Positions 26,818-35,822 of a DNA stretch of 50,140 nt are shown here, in pieces. The stretch's first letter is position 1; every line of letters begins with the position of its first letter. The position numbers and the translations under genes are program-made. The notes beneath the pieces were generated by a model. That model made no database searches. It was not told the origin of the DNA and saw only the letters and a program-made list of their open reading frames with translations. The DNA lies in assembly GCA_036003045.1 (NCBI GenBank), contig DASYSS010000090.1:1-50140 (forward strand). Direction: 5' to 3'. The stretch comes from Gemmatimonadaceae bacterium. GTDB lineage: Bacteria; Gemmatimonadota; Gemmatimonadetes; Gemmatimonadales; Gemmatimonadaceae.

Positions 26818-29262
26818 ATGGCGGTGAACTTCACCTACTGGCTGGGCGAGAACGGCTACGACATTCACGTCGTCGCCGGAACAACCTCGCCCTCGCTACT
26901 CCCTGCTCTCGCAATCAATCACGGCACGCCGGCGGTGAACGTCGCGGCGACCGGCCCGTTACCGGCCGGCGTGACGGTGGCGTTTCAGGCGGCGTTCAAC
27001 GGGGCCTTGGTCGGTGGTGGGCCGAACTTCGCAGGGTTCGGCGTGACGGTCGACCAGAACACGGGAGCAGTGACAGTCGCCAATCCGATCCCCGGCCCCC
27101 CCTTCCTCCGCAATTTTCTGATTCGCGCCGTGGTGACTGACCCCGCGATCGCGCCGCCGTTCGTCAAGAAGGTCCGGGTGCACATACACAATGCCGTCAC
27201 GCGGATTTGGCTCACTCCGAACCCATTGTCGATCCGCCGCGGCGCCGACGGACAGCGCTTTTCCGTGCTGGCCGAGTTCGACGACCAGACCGTCGGCGAC
27301 GTCAGCCGGCTGCCCGCGTTGGTGTGGTCGAGCGGAGGGGCGGAGGTCAGCGTCGACGCGGCCACAGGTGGGCTCACGGCGACGCAAGATATCACGGCGT
27401 TCGTGCCGATTACGGTCACATTGCCCGCCGCCTGGGGAGGCGCGAGCGCAACGGCGACGTGCAACACGTTACCCGCATGGTCGCCACCGGACAGGAACGT
27501 GAAGCTGATCGCGGGGAGCGCGGGCGCCGCTCGCATGGCCGATGTGGTGAACTTCGTTTTCGTCGGCGAGGGGTTTCAGGTCGGTGAGGAGCCGATGTTC
27601 GAGCAACGCGCGCAGGCGTTCGCGACGTTCCTGCGGACGTCGTCGGCTGCTCAGCCGTATGGCATATGCTCAGGAGAGATCAATTACTGGATGCTCTCGC
27701 TCGAGTCCCCGGATCGTGGGAGCAGTCCACTATATGAAATCGCACCCGTCACCCGCGGCGCGAAGACATTCGGACGGGAGGTGCCGCAGCCCGTGGATCC
27801 GCAAGCCGCGGCGGCAATATGGACGACCGCGCAGGCGATTCACGAAATCGGATTGCCTGTGCACGCGCATGTCGGAGTCGCGTTCAACGTGCAGCAGGCC
27901 GAGTGGACCGCGCTGTTCGGGGCAGGGGTCGCTGCACACGTCAATGCGGCGCTCCACACGGAGTGGCTCACTTATGCAGAGCGTCGACTCGTCAACGAAA
28001 CGGACACCGCGCTTGGCCTCCGTTGTGGTGAACGCCCTCGGGTGGAGCAAAGCTCGCCCCCTCGGGCGGGTGGATGGCATCCCTTCAGGACGACGCGTGC
28101 GCAGTTCGAGCAGATGCTCGTCAACCTGCGCGATGCGGCGGCGCCGGGTGGACCGGCGATCGGTGCCGTGTGGGGGCCGGGCGGAAAGGACAGAATTCTC
28201 GTCGCGGCGCTATGTGCCGGTGCCCGTAATGCCGGAGGCCGCACCCTGCCGCCGAACGATCTCATCGCCACGACCTTCGTCGTCAACAGCGAAGTCGAGC
28301 TGGCTCCCGTCGCGGGCACGCGCGGTTTCACGCTGGTCCCGTACGCCGTACCGGTAGACGCACCGCTCGACAGTCAGTGCACCGTCGCCCATGAGAGCGC
28401 ACACGCTTTGGGTCTAGGCGACGAATACGGATCCGCGGGATCGCTGCCGGCTTCCCGTGTCGCCGACGTAGCCGCGCGCTTGAACCTCCAGGACGTTGCG
28501 AGTGTCGCGGTACCGCCGCCTGCTCTCGATCCGACACGCCTCAAATGGACGTGGCCGCGCATTACGAAGGCCGGGGTGCTTACTGGTCCTCTGACTCTAC
28601 AAGGCGCCGAATTCCGCATCCCGCTGCGTCCCGGTCACGAGCGGCCTTTCGCAGTCGGCGACAAGGTCAAGCTTCGTGAGCGGCCGCTTACTGCCGCCGT
28701 CATTCCGAGCATCGAGCTCGAGGTAACGGTTGTCGACGCAGCGACTCATCAAATTCAGGTGAAGGCCGGAGGCGTCTTCGTACCGGTTACGTGGGGGGCA
28801 GGCAGCATCGTCTTCGCTGAAAAACACGCACCGGGAGCCGGCGGCGCCGTGCTCGGTCTCATTTCGCCGACCGTTCTCGCGCACATCACGGCAAACGGGA
28901 TTCCGCTCAACGTCGCACCCGTCGCGCCCGCGGCCCACGTCTGTGCGGCCGACGGCCGGACGGTGCAGCCGGCCCTAAGTCGCCCGGCGGCGTTGCCCGC
29001 CGGCAAGCCAAAATGGAGCGCGTGGATTGTCGGCGCGTTCGAAGGTGGGCTAACGTATGGCTGCGGCATCCTGCATCCCACCGGCGCGTGCATGATGCGA
29101 CAACTTCTGCTGCCAGAAGGCGCGGCGCAGGCCGAATTCAAGGTAAAAGAAGTCGCATACCGATTTTGTCCCGTCTGCCGCTACGCGCTCGTGGATCGCA
29201 TCGATCCGACGCAGCACGGTAGAAACGACGCGTGGTACGACTCGAGATACGCTGAGCCGTGA
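26818..29262 (+). CDS. M64-like zinc metallopeptidase, copy 2
   Basis: This 814-residue paralogue of the preceding gene is alike along its whole length. The zinc motif H525-E-S-A-H529 with the following GLGDEY is intact, as are CMMR and FCPVCRY. Differences concentrate in loops, such as GGRTLPPNDL versus GGQSDPPDEL, so both copies look functional and selected. It has no signal peptide. Its stop overlaps the next gene's GTG by 4 nt (GTGA at 29259-29262), tying this copy translationally to the giant-protein genes; copy 1 is separated from it by about 200 nt. Confidence 0.75.
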   Translation: MAVNFTYWLGENGYDIHVVAGTTSPSLLPALAINHGTPAVNVAATGPLPAGVTVAFQAAFNGALVGGGPNFAGFGVTVDQNTGAVTVANPIPGPPFLRNFLIRAVVTDPAIAPPFVKKVRVHIHNAVTRIWLTPNPLSIRRGADGQRFSVLAEFDDQTVGDVSRLPALVWSSGGAEVSVDAATGGLTATQDITAFVPITVTLPAAWGGASATATCNTLPAWSPPDRNVKLIAGSAGAARMADVVNFVFVGEGFQVGEEPMFEQRAQAFATFLRTSSAAQPYGICSGEINYWMLSLESPDRGSSPLYEIAPVTRGAKTFGREVPQPVDPQAAAAIWTTAQAIHEIGLPVHAHVGVAFNVQQAEWTALFGAGVAAHVNAALHTEWLTYAERRLVNETDTALGLRCGERPRVEQSSPPRAGGWHPFRTTRAQFEQMLVNLRDAAAPGGPAIGAVWGPGGKDRILVAALCAGARNAGGRTLPPNDLIATTFVVNSEVELAPVAGTRGFTLVPYAVPVDAPLDSQCTVAHESAHALGLGDEYGSAGSLPASRVADVAARLNLQDVASVAVPPPALDPTRLKWTWPRITKAGVLTGPLTLQGAEFRIPLRPGHERPFAVGDKVKLRERPLTAAVIPSIELEVTVVDAATHQIQVKAGGVFVPVTWGAGSIVFAEKHAPGAGGAVLGLISPTVLAHITANGIPLNVAPVAPAAHVCAADGRTVQPALSRPAALPAGKPKWSAWIVGAFEGGLTYGCGILHPTGACMMRQLLLPEGAAQAEFKVKEVAYRFCPVCRYALVDRIDPTQHGRNDAWYDSRYAEP

Positions 29263-32200
29263 GCGACGACGACGCCGGGACCATCGAGCTCATCGTCGAG
29301 CAGCTGGCGATCGCCGCCCAGCCGCTCAAAGACGCCGTCGCCACGCCCGACACGTTCCGCGCGTTCATTCTGCGGCTCGGGTGGGACGCGCAATCGCTGC
29401 CGCCGGCGTGGGCCGCGCTCGCGGCGAAAGTCGACGACGTCGTCACGGCGCTCGAGGCGTTGCAGTCGGCGGCCGGCATCGACGCGGCGCTCCGCGCGCT
29501 GGACAAAGTCGCGGCGCTGTACAATGCCATCAAAGCGATCAGCGCCGCTCCACCAGGCGTCGATCCGGTCGCGTTTCTCGAAGAGATCGGCGATCGCCTG
29601 TTCGAGCTGCTCCTCGTCGACTACCTGACGGTCGCGCAGCCGCTGGCGGCGTCGCTCTTCAGAGCCTGCGGCGTCATAACGGAGACGATGCACGAGGAGG
29701 CGAACGGGCGGCCGGCGCACGTCGAGACGCGTTTTCGGTTCGACGAGCTGGGGAACATCATCAGCGACCCCGGCTCGATTCCCAAACGTTTGTACGGCTG
29801 GGGCACCGACGAGATCAACTTCGCTCTCCTGGGGCGACAGCTGCACGATCTCGCGACGGCGTTCGATCTCCTGACGCGATTCGGACCGGCCGACCCGGTG
29901 CTCGCGGCGGGGCTTCAGGGGCCGCCGGCTCAAACGACGCGCGCCATCTCGTCGCAGCTCTCGATTCCGCTGGCTGAATTCGACATCGCGGGAACACCGG
30001 TCGAAGTGGGGTTGGCGCTGCTCGAGCTGCCGGCGGAAGGTTCGCATCCGGCAGGCCTCATCATCCAGCCGCTGATGCCGTCGCAGATCGGGGCGCAGGT
30101 GCCCATCACCCCCGAGTGGACTGTCTACGTTCGCGCGGGCAGCGACATCGCTCGCACGTTCGGACTGCTCATTCGCCCCGACGGCGTGGACGTGCGCTAT
30201 CCGTTCCAACCCGGGACGGCGCCGCCGAGTGAAGGCTTCAGCGCCGGCATCGAATACGCACCGGCGTCGCCGGTCGCGCTGATCGGAAAGCAAGACGAGT
30301 CGCGGCTGCAAATCGCGAAAGTCCGCACGGACCTCGGCCTCGATCTGCACGGAACCGACGTCGAGCTCTGGCTCCAGGCGCAGACCACCGGTCTCGCGAT
30401 CGTCATCGCCCTCTCGGAGCAGGACGGCTTTCTCGGCAAGCTGTTCGGCGGCCAGGATCTCACGATCAACTTTCCGCTGAGCGCGCGCTGGTCGAGCAAA
30501 CAAGGATTCACGTTCGTCGGCGGCGCTGGGCTCGAGGTCACGGTTTCACCGCACCTCGATCTGGGTCCGATCTCCATCGACCAAGTTCATTTCGGTCTGT
30601 TGGCCGCGATCGGAAGCGGGCAGCCCGGATCGGTCTCGGTCATCGTGGATGTTTCGATCAGCGGCGCACTCGGACCGTTCGCGTTCGCGGTCGAGGGGAT
30701 CGGCGTCGGCCTCGACGTGAAATTCGTCGCGGGCAACGCGGGGCCGTTCGACATCTCGCTCGGTCTGCGCGGACCGACCGGGCTCGGCGCCTCGATCGAC
30801 GCGGGGCCGGTCACGGGCGGCGGATTCCTCTCGTTCGATCGCGACGCCGGACGCTACGCGGGCATCCTTCAGCTCAAGATCTTCTCGATCGGCATCACGG
30901 CGATCGGGCTGCTCGACACGAAGCTGCCCGGTGGCCAGTCCGGCTTCTCGCTGCTGGTCATCATCACGGTCGAGTTTCCGCCGATTCAACTTGGCTACGG
31001 ATTCACGCTCAACGGGGCGGGCGGTCTCGCGGGCGTCAATCGCACGATGGTGGTTGACGCGATCCAAGCGGGGGTACGGAACCACTCCGTCGACCACATT
31101 CTCTTCCCGCAGGACCCGATCAGGAACGCTCCGCAGATCATCAGCGATCTGCGCACGATCTTCCCCCCCGCCGAAGGCCGGTACGTGTTCGGGCCGATGG
31201 CGATCATCGGATGGGGAACGCCGACGCTGATCAAGATCGAGTTGGGGATCATGATCGAGGTTCCCGCTCCGATTCGTTTGGTGCTGCTCGGGCAGGTGAG
31301 CGTCGCGATTCCGACCGAAGACGAAGCGGTCGTGGCTCTCCACATCGACATCGTCGGCGTTCTGGACTTCGAGGGGAAGCAGATCTCGGTCGACGCGTCG
31401 ATTCACGATTCACAGATCGCCACCTTCCCGATCTTCGGCGACATGGCGTTTCGGCTCTCGTGGGGCGAGTCGCCGTCGTTCGCGCTGGCGGTGGGCGGGC
31501 TCAATCCGCGCTTCCAGCCGCCTCCGGGATTTCCGACGCTCCGGCGTCTCACGATCTCGATTGGGTTCGAGGACAATCCGCGAATCTCGATTCAGGGCTA
31601 TTTCGCGGTCACGTCGAACTCGCTGCAGTTCGGCGCCCTCGCCGAGGTCTACGCCGAAGCCGGAGGCTTCAACATTTATGGATGGCTCGGCTTCGACGCC
31701 CTACTGATATTCGTTCCACTCTCGTTCACCGTGGACATCAGCGCCGGCGTGGCGCTGCGCCGCGGGACGAGCACGATCGCCGGCATCAAGCTGCACGGCA
31801 CGCTGAGCGGTCCGCGCCCGTGGCACATCGAAGGAGAAGCGTGCCTCTCGGTGTTGTTCTTCGACGTCTGCGTTCCGGTCAACAAATCGTTCGGCGAGGA
31901 CCAGCACGTCTCGATCCCGCCGGTGGACCCGTGGCCGGATCTGCGCGACGCCCTGCAGAACAGCCAGAATTGGAACGCCGTTCTTCCGTCGGGAGTCGCG
32001 CGAGCCGTATCGCTCGTCGCGGCGAGCGATTCGACGCTCGTGCTGCTCGACCCGGTAGGGGGCGCCGAAGTCCGCGAGAAAGTTCTGCCGCTCAACCGGC
32101 CGATCACCAAGGTCGGAGAAGCGACGCCGCTGGGTCCGAACGAATACGACGTAACCGGCGTTCAGGTCGGCGCCCACGCCGCGGCGACGTGGGGAACGAC

Positions 32201-32696
32201 GACCGATTTCTTCGCGCGCGCCAACTTCGAGGATCTCACCGACGCCGAGAAGCTGTCGATCCCGTCGTTCGAGCGGATGGACGCGGGAGTGGGGATCGCC
32301 AGCAGCGCGGTGAACGTCGGATCCGGCATCAACATGAACGTGACGTATGAAACCCTGATCATCGATCTCGACTCGCCATGGGCAACGCGGCCGTCGCCGC
32401 GCTTTCCGCTGCGACAGTCGGCGTTGCTGGCGATGGTTCGCGGCGGCGCGGCGGCGCGCTCGTCCTTCCGCAACACCGGCGACGCCAAGTTCGCCGGCGC
32501 GACGCCGCAGTCGGCGATCCTCGGCGACGAGGGATTCGTGATCGCCTCGACAGCCGATCTGACGGTGAGCGGTGCGTTCGGCGGCGGGCAGCCGATGACC
32601 AAGGGCGACGCGAATCTCGCGCTCAAGCTGCACCTCGCCGATCACCCGGAAGACCGGGCCTTGTTGCAAGTGATAGCGCTTCATGAGGCGGCATAG
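29259..32696 (+). CDS. Giant beta-rich protein, DUF6603-like
   Basis: This is a 1145-residue protein of unknown function. About 200 N-terminal residues are helical (ALEALQSAAGIDAALRALDK). From about residue 240 to 880 it is an unbroken run of alternating hydrophobic beta strands rich in glycine (for example IGITAIGLLDTKLPGG and RLVLLGQVSVAIPTE). The segment FGPMAIIGWGTPTLIKIELG and the later NPRFQPPPGFPTLRRLTIS recall the uncharacterised DUF6603 family; that match is from memory. One cysteine pair occurs in CLSVLFFDVC. There is no signal peptide and no classical membrane helix. The start GTG overlaps the previous stop. The long strand array could form a groove or solenoid, which is inference. 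Confidence 0.55.
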   Translation: MSDDDAGTIELIVEQLAIAAQPLKDAVATPDTFRAFILRLGWDAQSLPPAWAALAAKVDDVVTALEALQSAAGIDAALRALDKVAALYNAIKAISAAPPGVDPVAFLEEIGDRLFELLLVDYLTVAQPLAASLFRACGVITETMHEEANGRPAHVETRFRFDELGNIISDPGSIPKRLYGWGTDEINFALLGRQLHDLATAFDLLTRFGPADPVLAAGLQGPPAQTTRAISSQLSIPLAEFDIAGTPVEVGLALLELPAEGSHPAGLIIQPLMPSQIGAQVPITPEWTVYVRAGSDIARTFGLLIRPDGVDVRYPFQPGTAPPSEGFSAGIEYAPASPVALIGKQDESRLQIAKVRTDLGLDLHGTDVELWLQAQTTGLAIVIALSEQDGFLGKLFGGQDLTINFPLSARWSSKQGFTFVGGAGLEVTVSPHLDLGPISIDQVHFGLLAAIGSGQPGSVSVIVDVSISGALGPFAFAVEGIGVGLDVKFVAGNAGPFDISLGLRGPTGLGASIDAGPVTGGGFLSFDRDAGRYAGILQLKIFSIGITAIGLLDTKLPGGQSGFSLLVIITVEFPPIQLGYGFTLNGAGGLAGVNRTMVVDAIQAGVRNHSVDHILFPQDPIRNAPQIISDLRTIFPPAEGRYVFGPMAIIGWGTPTLIKIELGIMIEVPAPIRLVLLGQVSVAIPTEDEAVVALHIDIVGVLDFEGKQISVDASIHDSQIATFPIFGDMAFRLSWGESPSFALAVGGLNPRFQPPPGFPTLRRLTISIGFEDNPRISIQGYFAVTSNSLQFGALAEVYAEAGGFNIYGWLGFDALLIFVPLSFTVDISAGVALRRGTSTIAGIKLHGTLSGPRPWHIEGEACLSVLFFDVCVPVNKSFGEDQHVSIPPVDPWPDLRDALQNSQNWNAVLPSGVARAVSLVAASDSTLVLLDPVGGAEVREKVLPLNRPITKVGEATPLGPNEYDVTGVQVGAHAAATWGTTTDFFARANFEDLTDAEKLSIPSFERMDAGVGIASSAVNVGSGINMNVTYETLIIDLDSPWATRPSPRFPLRQSALLAMVRGGAAARSSFRNTGDAKFAGATPQSAILGDEGFVIASTADLTVSGAFGGGQPMTKGDANLALKLHLADHPEDRALLQVIALHEAA

Positions 32697-32699
32697 GCG

Positions 32700-35600
32700 A
32701 TGAGCGACCCACTCGGTTCATACGCGTTCATGCCGTGGCTGCAGCGCGGTCTCGCGACCGAAATCACGCGCGTGGACGGTACGGCGTCGGCCGACACCAA
32801 TGTGCCGCTGCCGGTCGCCATCACGCTGAATCAAACGCTCACGGCGACGGCGCCTCTGGCGCTGTTCGGGCCGGGAGAGATCGGCGGGCTCGATCCGAGC
32901 GCCGTGATTCGCGTGTCGCCGACTCGCGAAGCGTACGACGCGGAGCCGAACTACTTCGCGCTCGTCGAGTTCGACCAGGCCGATCTTCCATGGAGATACA
33001 CGCCGGCGCGGGCGACGACGGCCGACCGGCTGCGGCCGTGGCTCTGCCTCGTGACACTGCGTGAGGACGAGCTCGTGTCGTTCGACGAATCGAGCTCCGA
33101 CGGAAAACTCGCTGTCGCCACGGTGAAAGATGCCGCGGCGCTGCCGCTGCTCGACCAGAGTTGGGCATGGGCTCACGTGCAGGTAGCGGGGGCGGGTTCG
33201 ACGCCGCCGGATGCGGCGGCGTTGCAGTCGCTACTGGCGACGGGTTCGGAAACGGTCATCTCGCGGCTCCTCTCGCCGCGCCGCCTCGACCCGAACGCTC
33301 GATACGTCGCGTGCATCGTCCCGACATTCGAGCGCGGCCGCCTCGCTGGATTGCGCGAGCCGGTCGTGGGCGACGCGATGGCGCCGGCATGGACAGCCGG
33401 ACAGTCGAACGTGCGGTTGCCTGTCTACTATAGATGGCGCTTCGGTACGGGGGCTGGGGTCGATTTCGAGTTCCTGGCTCGCCAGCTCAAGGGTCGTCCG
33501 ATTCCGCAGGGCGTCGGAACGCGGCCGATGGACGTGAGCGATCCCGGCTTGGGGCTGCCGAAAGCCGCGGACGGTCCGCTCTCACTCGAAGGCGCACTCT
33601 TGCCGCCGGGATTTGCGCGTCAGAGCGTTGCCGATCCAACGGCGTCGAACTTCGAAACGAAGCTTGCCGAACTGCTGAATAGGCCGGCGGACCTGTTGAC
33701 CGCCACTGGCGGCACGCGCGTCGTCGCGCCGCCGCTCTACGGCCGTTGGTACGCGAAATCCGAACGGCTCTCGACCGCGGCAGGCGCAAAGCCGCCATGG
33801 TTCAACGAATTGAATGCCGAAACGCGCTTTCGCGTTCCATCGGGCCTCGGCACGCAGGTTGTTCAAGCCGAGCAACGGCAGCTCATGGCGAGCGCGTGGG
33901 ACCAGGTGAAGGGAATTCGCGAAGCCAACGAGCGGTTGCGCCAAACGCAGCTCGCGCGAGAGGCCGCTCTGCAGGTGTTCGCGCGGCATTTGCGCGGCGA
34001 TGGAACCGACAGCCTTCACATTTTCAACGTCACGGCGGCACTGCACGCGAAGGTGAAGGGCAGCCCGACGACGATCGCGGCGCTGACAGCCGGGAGCCCG
34101 ATCGCACGCGGCACGATGGAGGCGGTATTTCGCCGCATCAGCCGGCCGCTCGGCCCGCTTGGCCGCCGTCTCGGATATTCGGCGAATCCGACGCGCGTGA
34201 ATGCGATCGCGTCGCGCATGAACAGCGGCGCGATCACGGTGAAGCCGCCAAAACTTCCCGGAGGCATCGTCTCGCCGGGAACGGCGAAAGCGCCGACGAT
34301 CCCGCAGGCGCCGCCATCGCCGGCGCATGGCATGGGCGGACGATGGCTCTGGATCGTTGCGATTCTCCTCATGATCGCGGCCGTCGTGCTCGGCATGATG
34401 GGTCTTGGCATCCTCACGGTGGTCGCCGCGGTCGCGGCCGGCGTCACAGCATTTTCCGCCTGGTCGGTGTCGCGCGCGGAGGCACAACGCGCGGCGCAGT
34501 CGGCGGCTCGCGAGGCCGCTCACGTAGAAGCGTTGCGCGAATTTGCGGCGGGGCATCTCACGGCGGATTCGTTGCGCGCCGCACAACCCACAGCGGGTTT
34601 TGTTCCGCGCGCCGAAGCACGACTGGGCGGCCCGTCGCCGGGCGCACCACCGGTTGCCGCGGCCACGGCGGCGGCCGCCGCACAAGCCGTCGAGCGCTTT
34701 CGCACGGCGTCGATGGCACTCCTGGCAAAGACCGCGACACCGCCGGTTCGCCCGCCGGATCTCGTGCGAATATCGGTGGCCGACCTTTCGAAAAAACTCA
34801 TCGCAGGGCTCGATCCGCGGCTGACTGTGGTCGCCGGGGTGCGCGATCGGTTGAAGCTGCCACCGACGGCGACACAACCCGGCGGCGACGCCGTGGAGCC
34901 AGTGATGGCCGCGCCGGAATTTCCACAGCCGATGTACGCGCCGCTGGCGGCACTGTCCTCCGAGTGGCTGCTGCCGGGGCTGGACAAAGTTCCGCAGAAC
35001 ACCACGTCGCTCCTCGTGACGAACCAGGAGGGATTCGTCGAGCCCTACATGGTCGGGCTCAATCAGGAGATGGCTCGGGAGCTTCAGTGGAACGAATACC
35101 CGACCGATCTGCGCGGCAGCTATTTCCGCCAGTTCTGGGACGTGGCGACAGCGGCGAGCGGACAGAGCGCCGCGGTCGTCGAGAGTCTCAAGGACATCAA
35201 CCCGCTGCACGAGTGGAACGGGAACGACCTCGGAAAGAATCGTCCGAAGCCGCCGGCGAGCGGGGACTATCTCGTGTTGCTCGTGCGGGCGGAGCTGCTG
35301 CGGCGCTATCCCAACACGATCGTGTACGCCTGCAAGGCGAAGGGCGGAGCGTCGGGGCGTGAGCTCACCGACCAGACCGAGTTTCCGCTGTTCAGCGGCC
35401 GGCTCGAGCCCGACGTGACTTTCTTTGGGTTCGACCTGACGGCGGCCGAGGTGAAGGGAGACGACAATACCGCATCGCCGAATCAAGGATGGTTCTTCGT
35501 CCTGCAAGAGCAGCCATCCGAGCCTCGCTTCGGCCTCGACATCGCGGACGGCCCACTCGGCGGCGCGCCGGCATCGTGGTCCGACCTGAGTTGGGGAAGC

Positions 35601-35813
35601 GTCGCCGGATCCGACGCCGACCTCGCGGCGATCACGTACCTCGACCTCGACGAACAGCTTCCAGATACGAGATCAGTAACGAGCACCGGCGGCGCCTCGT
35701 GGCACGCCGACGCCGGACTCGGGACCACGGGAAGCAAGTCGTCGCATTTGGCCTACATCACGCTCCAGCAGCCGATGCGCGTCGCGATTCACGGCTCTGA
35801 CATGCTCAGCTGA
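32700..35813 (+). CDS. Conserved hypothetical giant protein with a membrane hairpin, 1037 aa
   Basis: I know no function for this protein. The N-terminal third carries EPNYFALVEFDQADLPW and RLRPWLCLVTLRED, and the C-terminal third carries EPYMVGLNQEMARELQW, YPTDLRGSYFRQFWD and WFFVLQEQPSEPRFGLD. I recall such phrases in uncharacterised proteins of other bacteria. Between them, residues of about 548-582 form two adjacent hydrophobic helices (WLWIVAILLMIAAVVLGMMG and a second one) flanked by proline- and alanine-rich linkers. This is the only obvious membrane segment in the giant-protein set. It starts 3 nt after the previous stop, so it is cotranslated with it. It may anchor the complex to the inner membrane. 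Confidence 0.6.
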   Translation: MSDPLGSYAFMPWLQRGLATEITRVDGTASADTNVPLPVAITLNQTLTATAPLALFGPGEIGGLDPSAVIRVSPTREAYDAEPNYFALVEFDQADLPWRYTPARATTADRLRPWLCLVTLREDELVSFDESSSDGKLAVATVKDAAALPLLDQSWAWAHVQVAGAGSTPPDAAALQSLLATGSETVISRLLSPRRLDPNARYVACIVPTFERGRLAGLREPVVGDAMAPAWTAGQSNVRLPVYYRWRFGTGAGVDFEFLARQLKGRPIPQGVGTRPMDVSDPGLGLPKAADGPLSLEGALLPPGFARQSVADPTASNFETKLAELLNRPADLLTATGGTRVVAPPLYGRWYAKSERLSTAAGAKPPWFNELNAETRFRVPSGLGTQVVQAEQRQLMASAWDQVKGIREANERLRQTQLAREAALQVFARHLRGDGTDSLHIFNVTAALHAKVKGSPTTIAALTAGSPIARGTMEAVFRRISRPLGPLGRRLGYSANPTRVNAIASRMNSGAITVKPPKLPGGIVSPGTAKAPTIPQAPPSPAHGMGGRWLWIVAILLMIAAVVLGMMGLGILTVVAAVAAGVTAFSAWSVSRAEAQRAAQSAAREAAHVEALREFAAGHLTADSLRAAQPTAGFVPRAEARLGGPSPGAPPVAAATAAAAAQAVERFRTASMALLAKTATPPVRPPDLVRISVADLSKKLIAGLDPRLTVVAGVRDRLKLPPTATQPGGDAVEPVMAAPEFPQPMYAPLAALSSEWLLPGLDKVPQNTTSLLVTNQEGFVEPYMVGLNQEMARELQWNEYPTDLRGSYFRQFWDVATAASGQSAAVVESLKDINPLHEWNGNDLGKNRPKPPASGDYLVLLVRAELLRRYPNTIVYACKAKGGASGRELTDQTEFPLFSGRLEPDVTFFGFDLTAAEVKGDDNTASPNQGWFFVLQEQPSEPRFGLDIADGPLGGAPASWSDLSWGSVAGSDADLAAITYLDLDEQLPDTRSVTSTGGASWHADAGLGTTGSKSSHLAYITLQQPMRVAIHGSDMLS

Positions 35814-35822
35814 GATTCGACC

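Noticed and set aside
33582-35507. Antisense frame of 641 codons across the 1037-residue gene
   Set aside because: Arginine- and histidine-rich shadow with no domain; the sense gene carries the conserved phrases.
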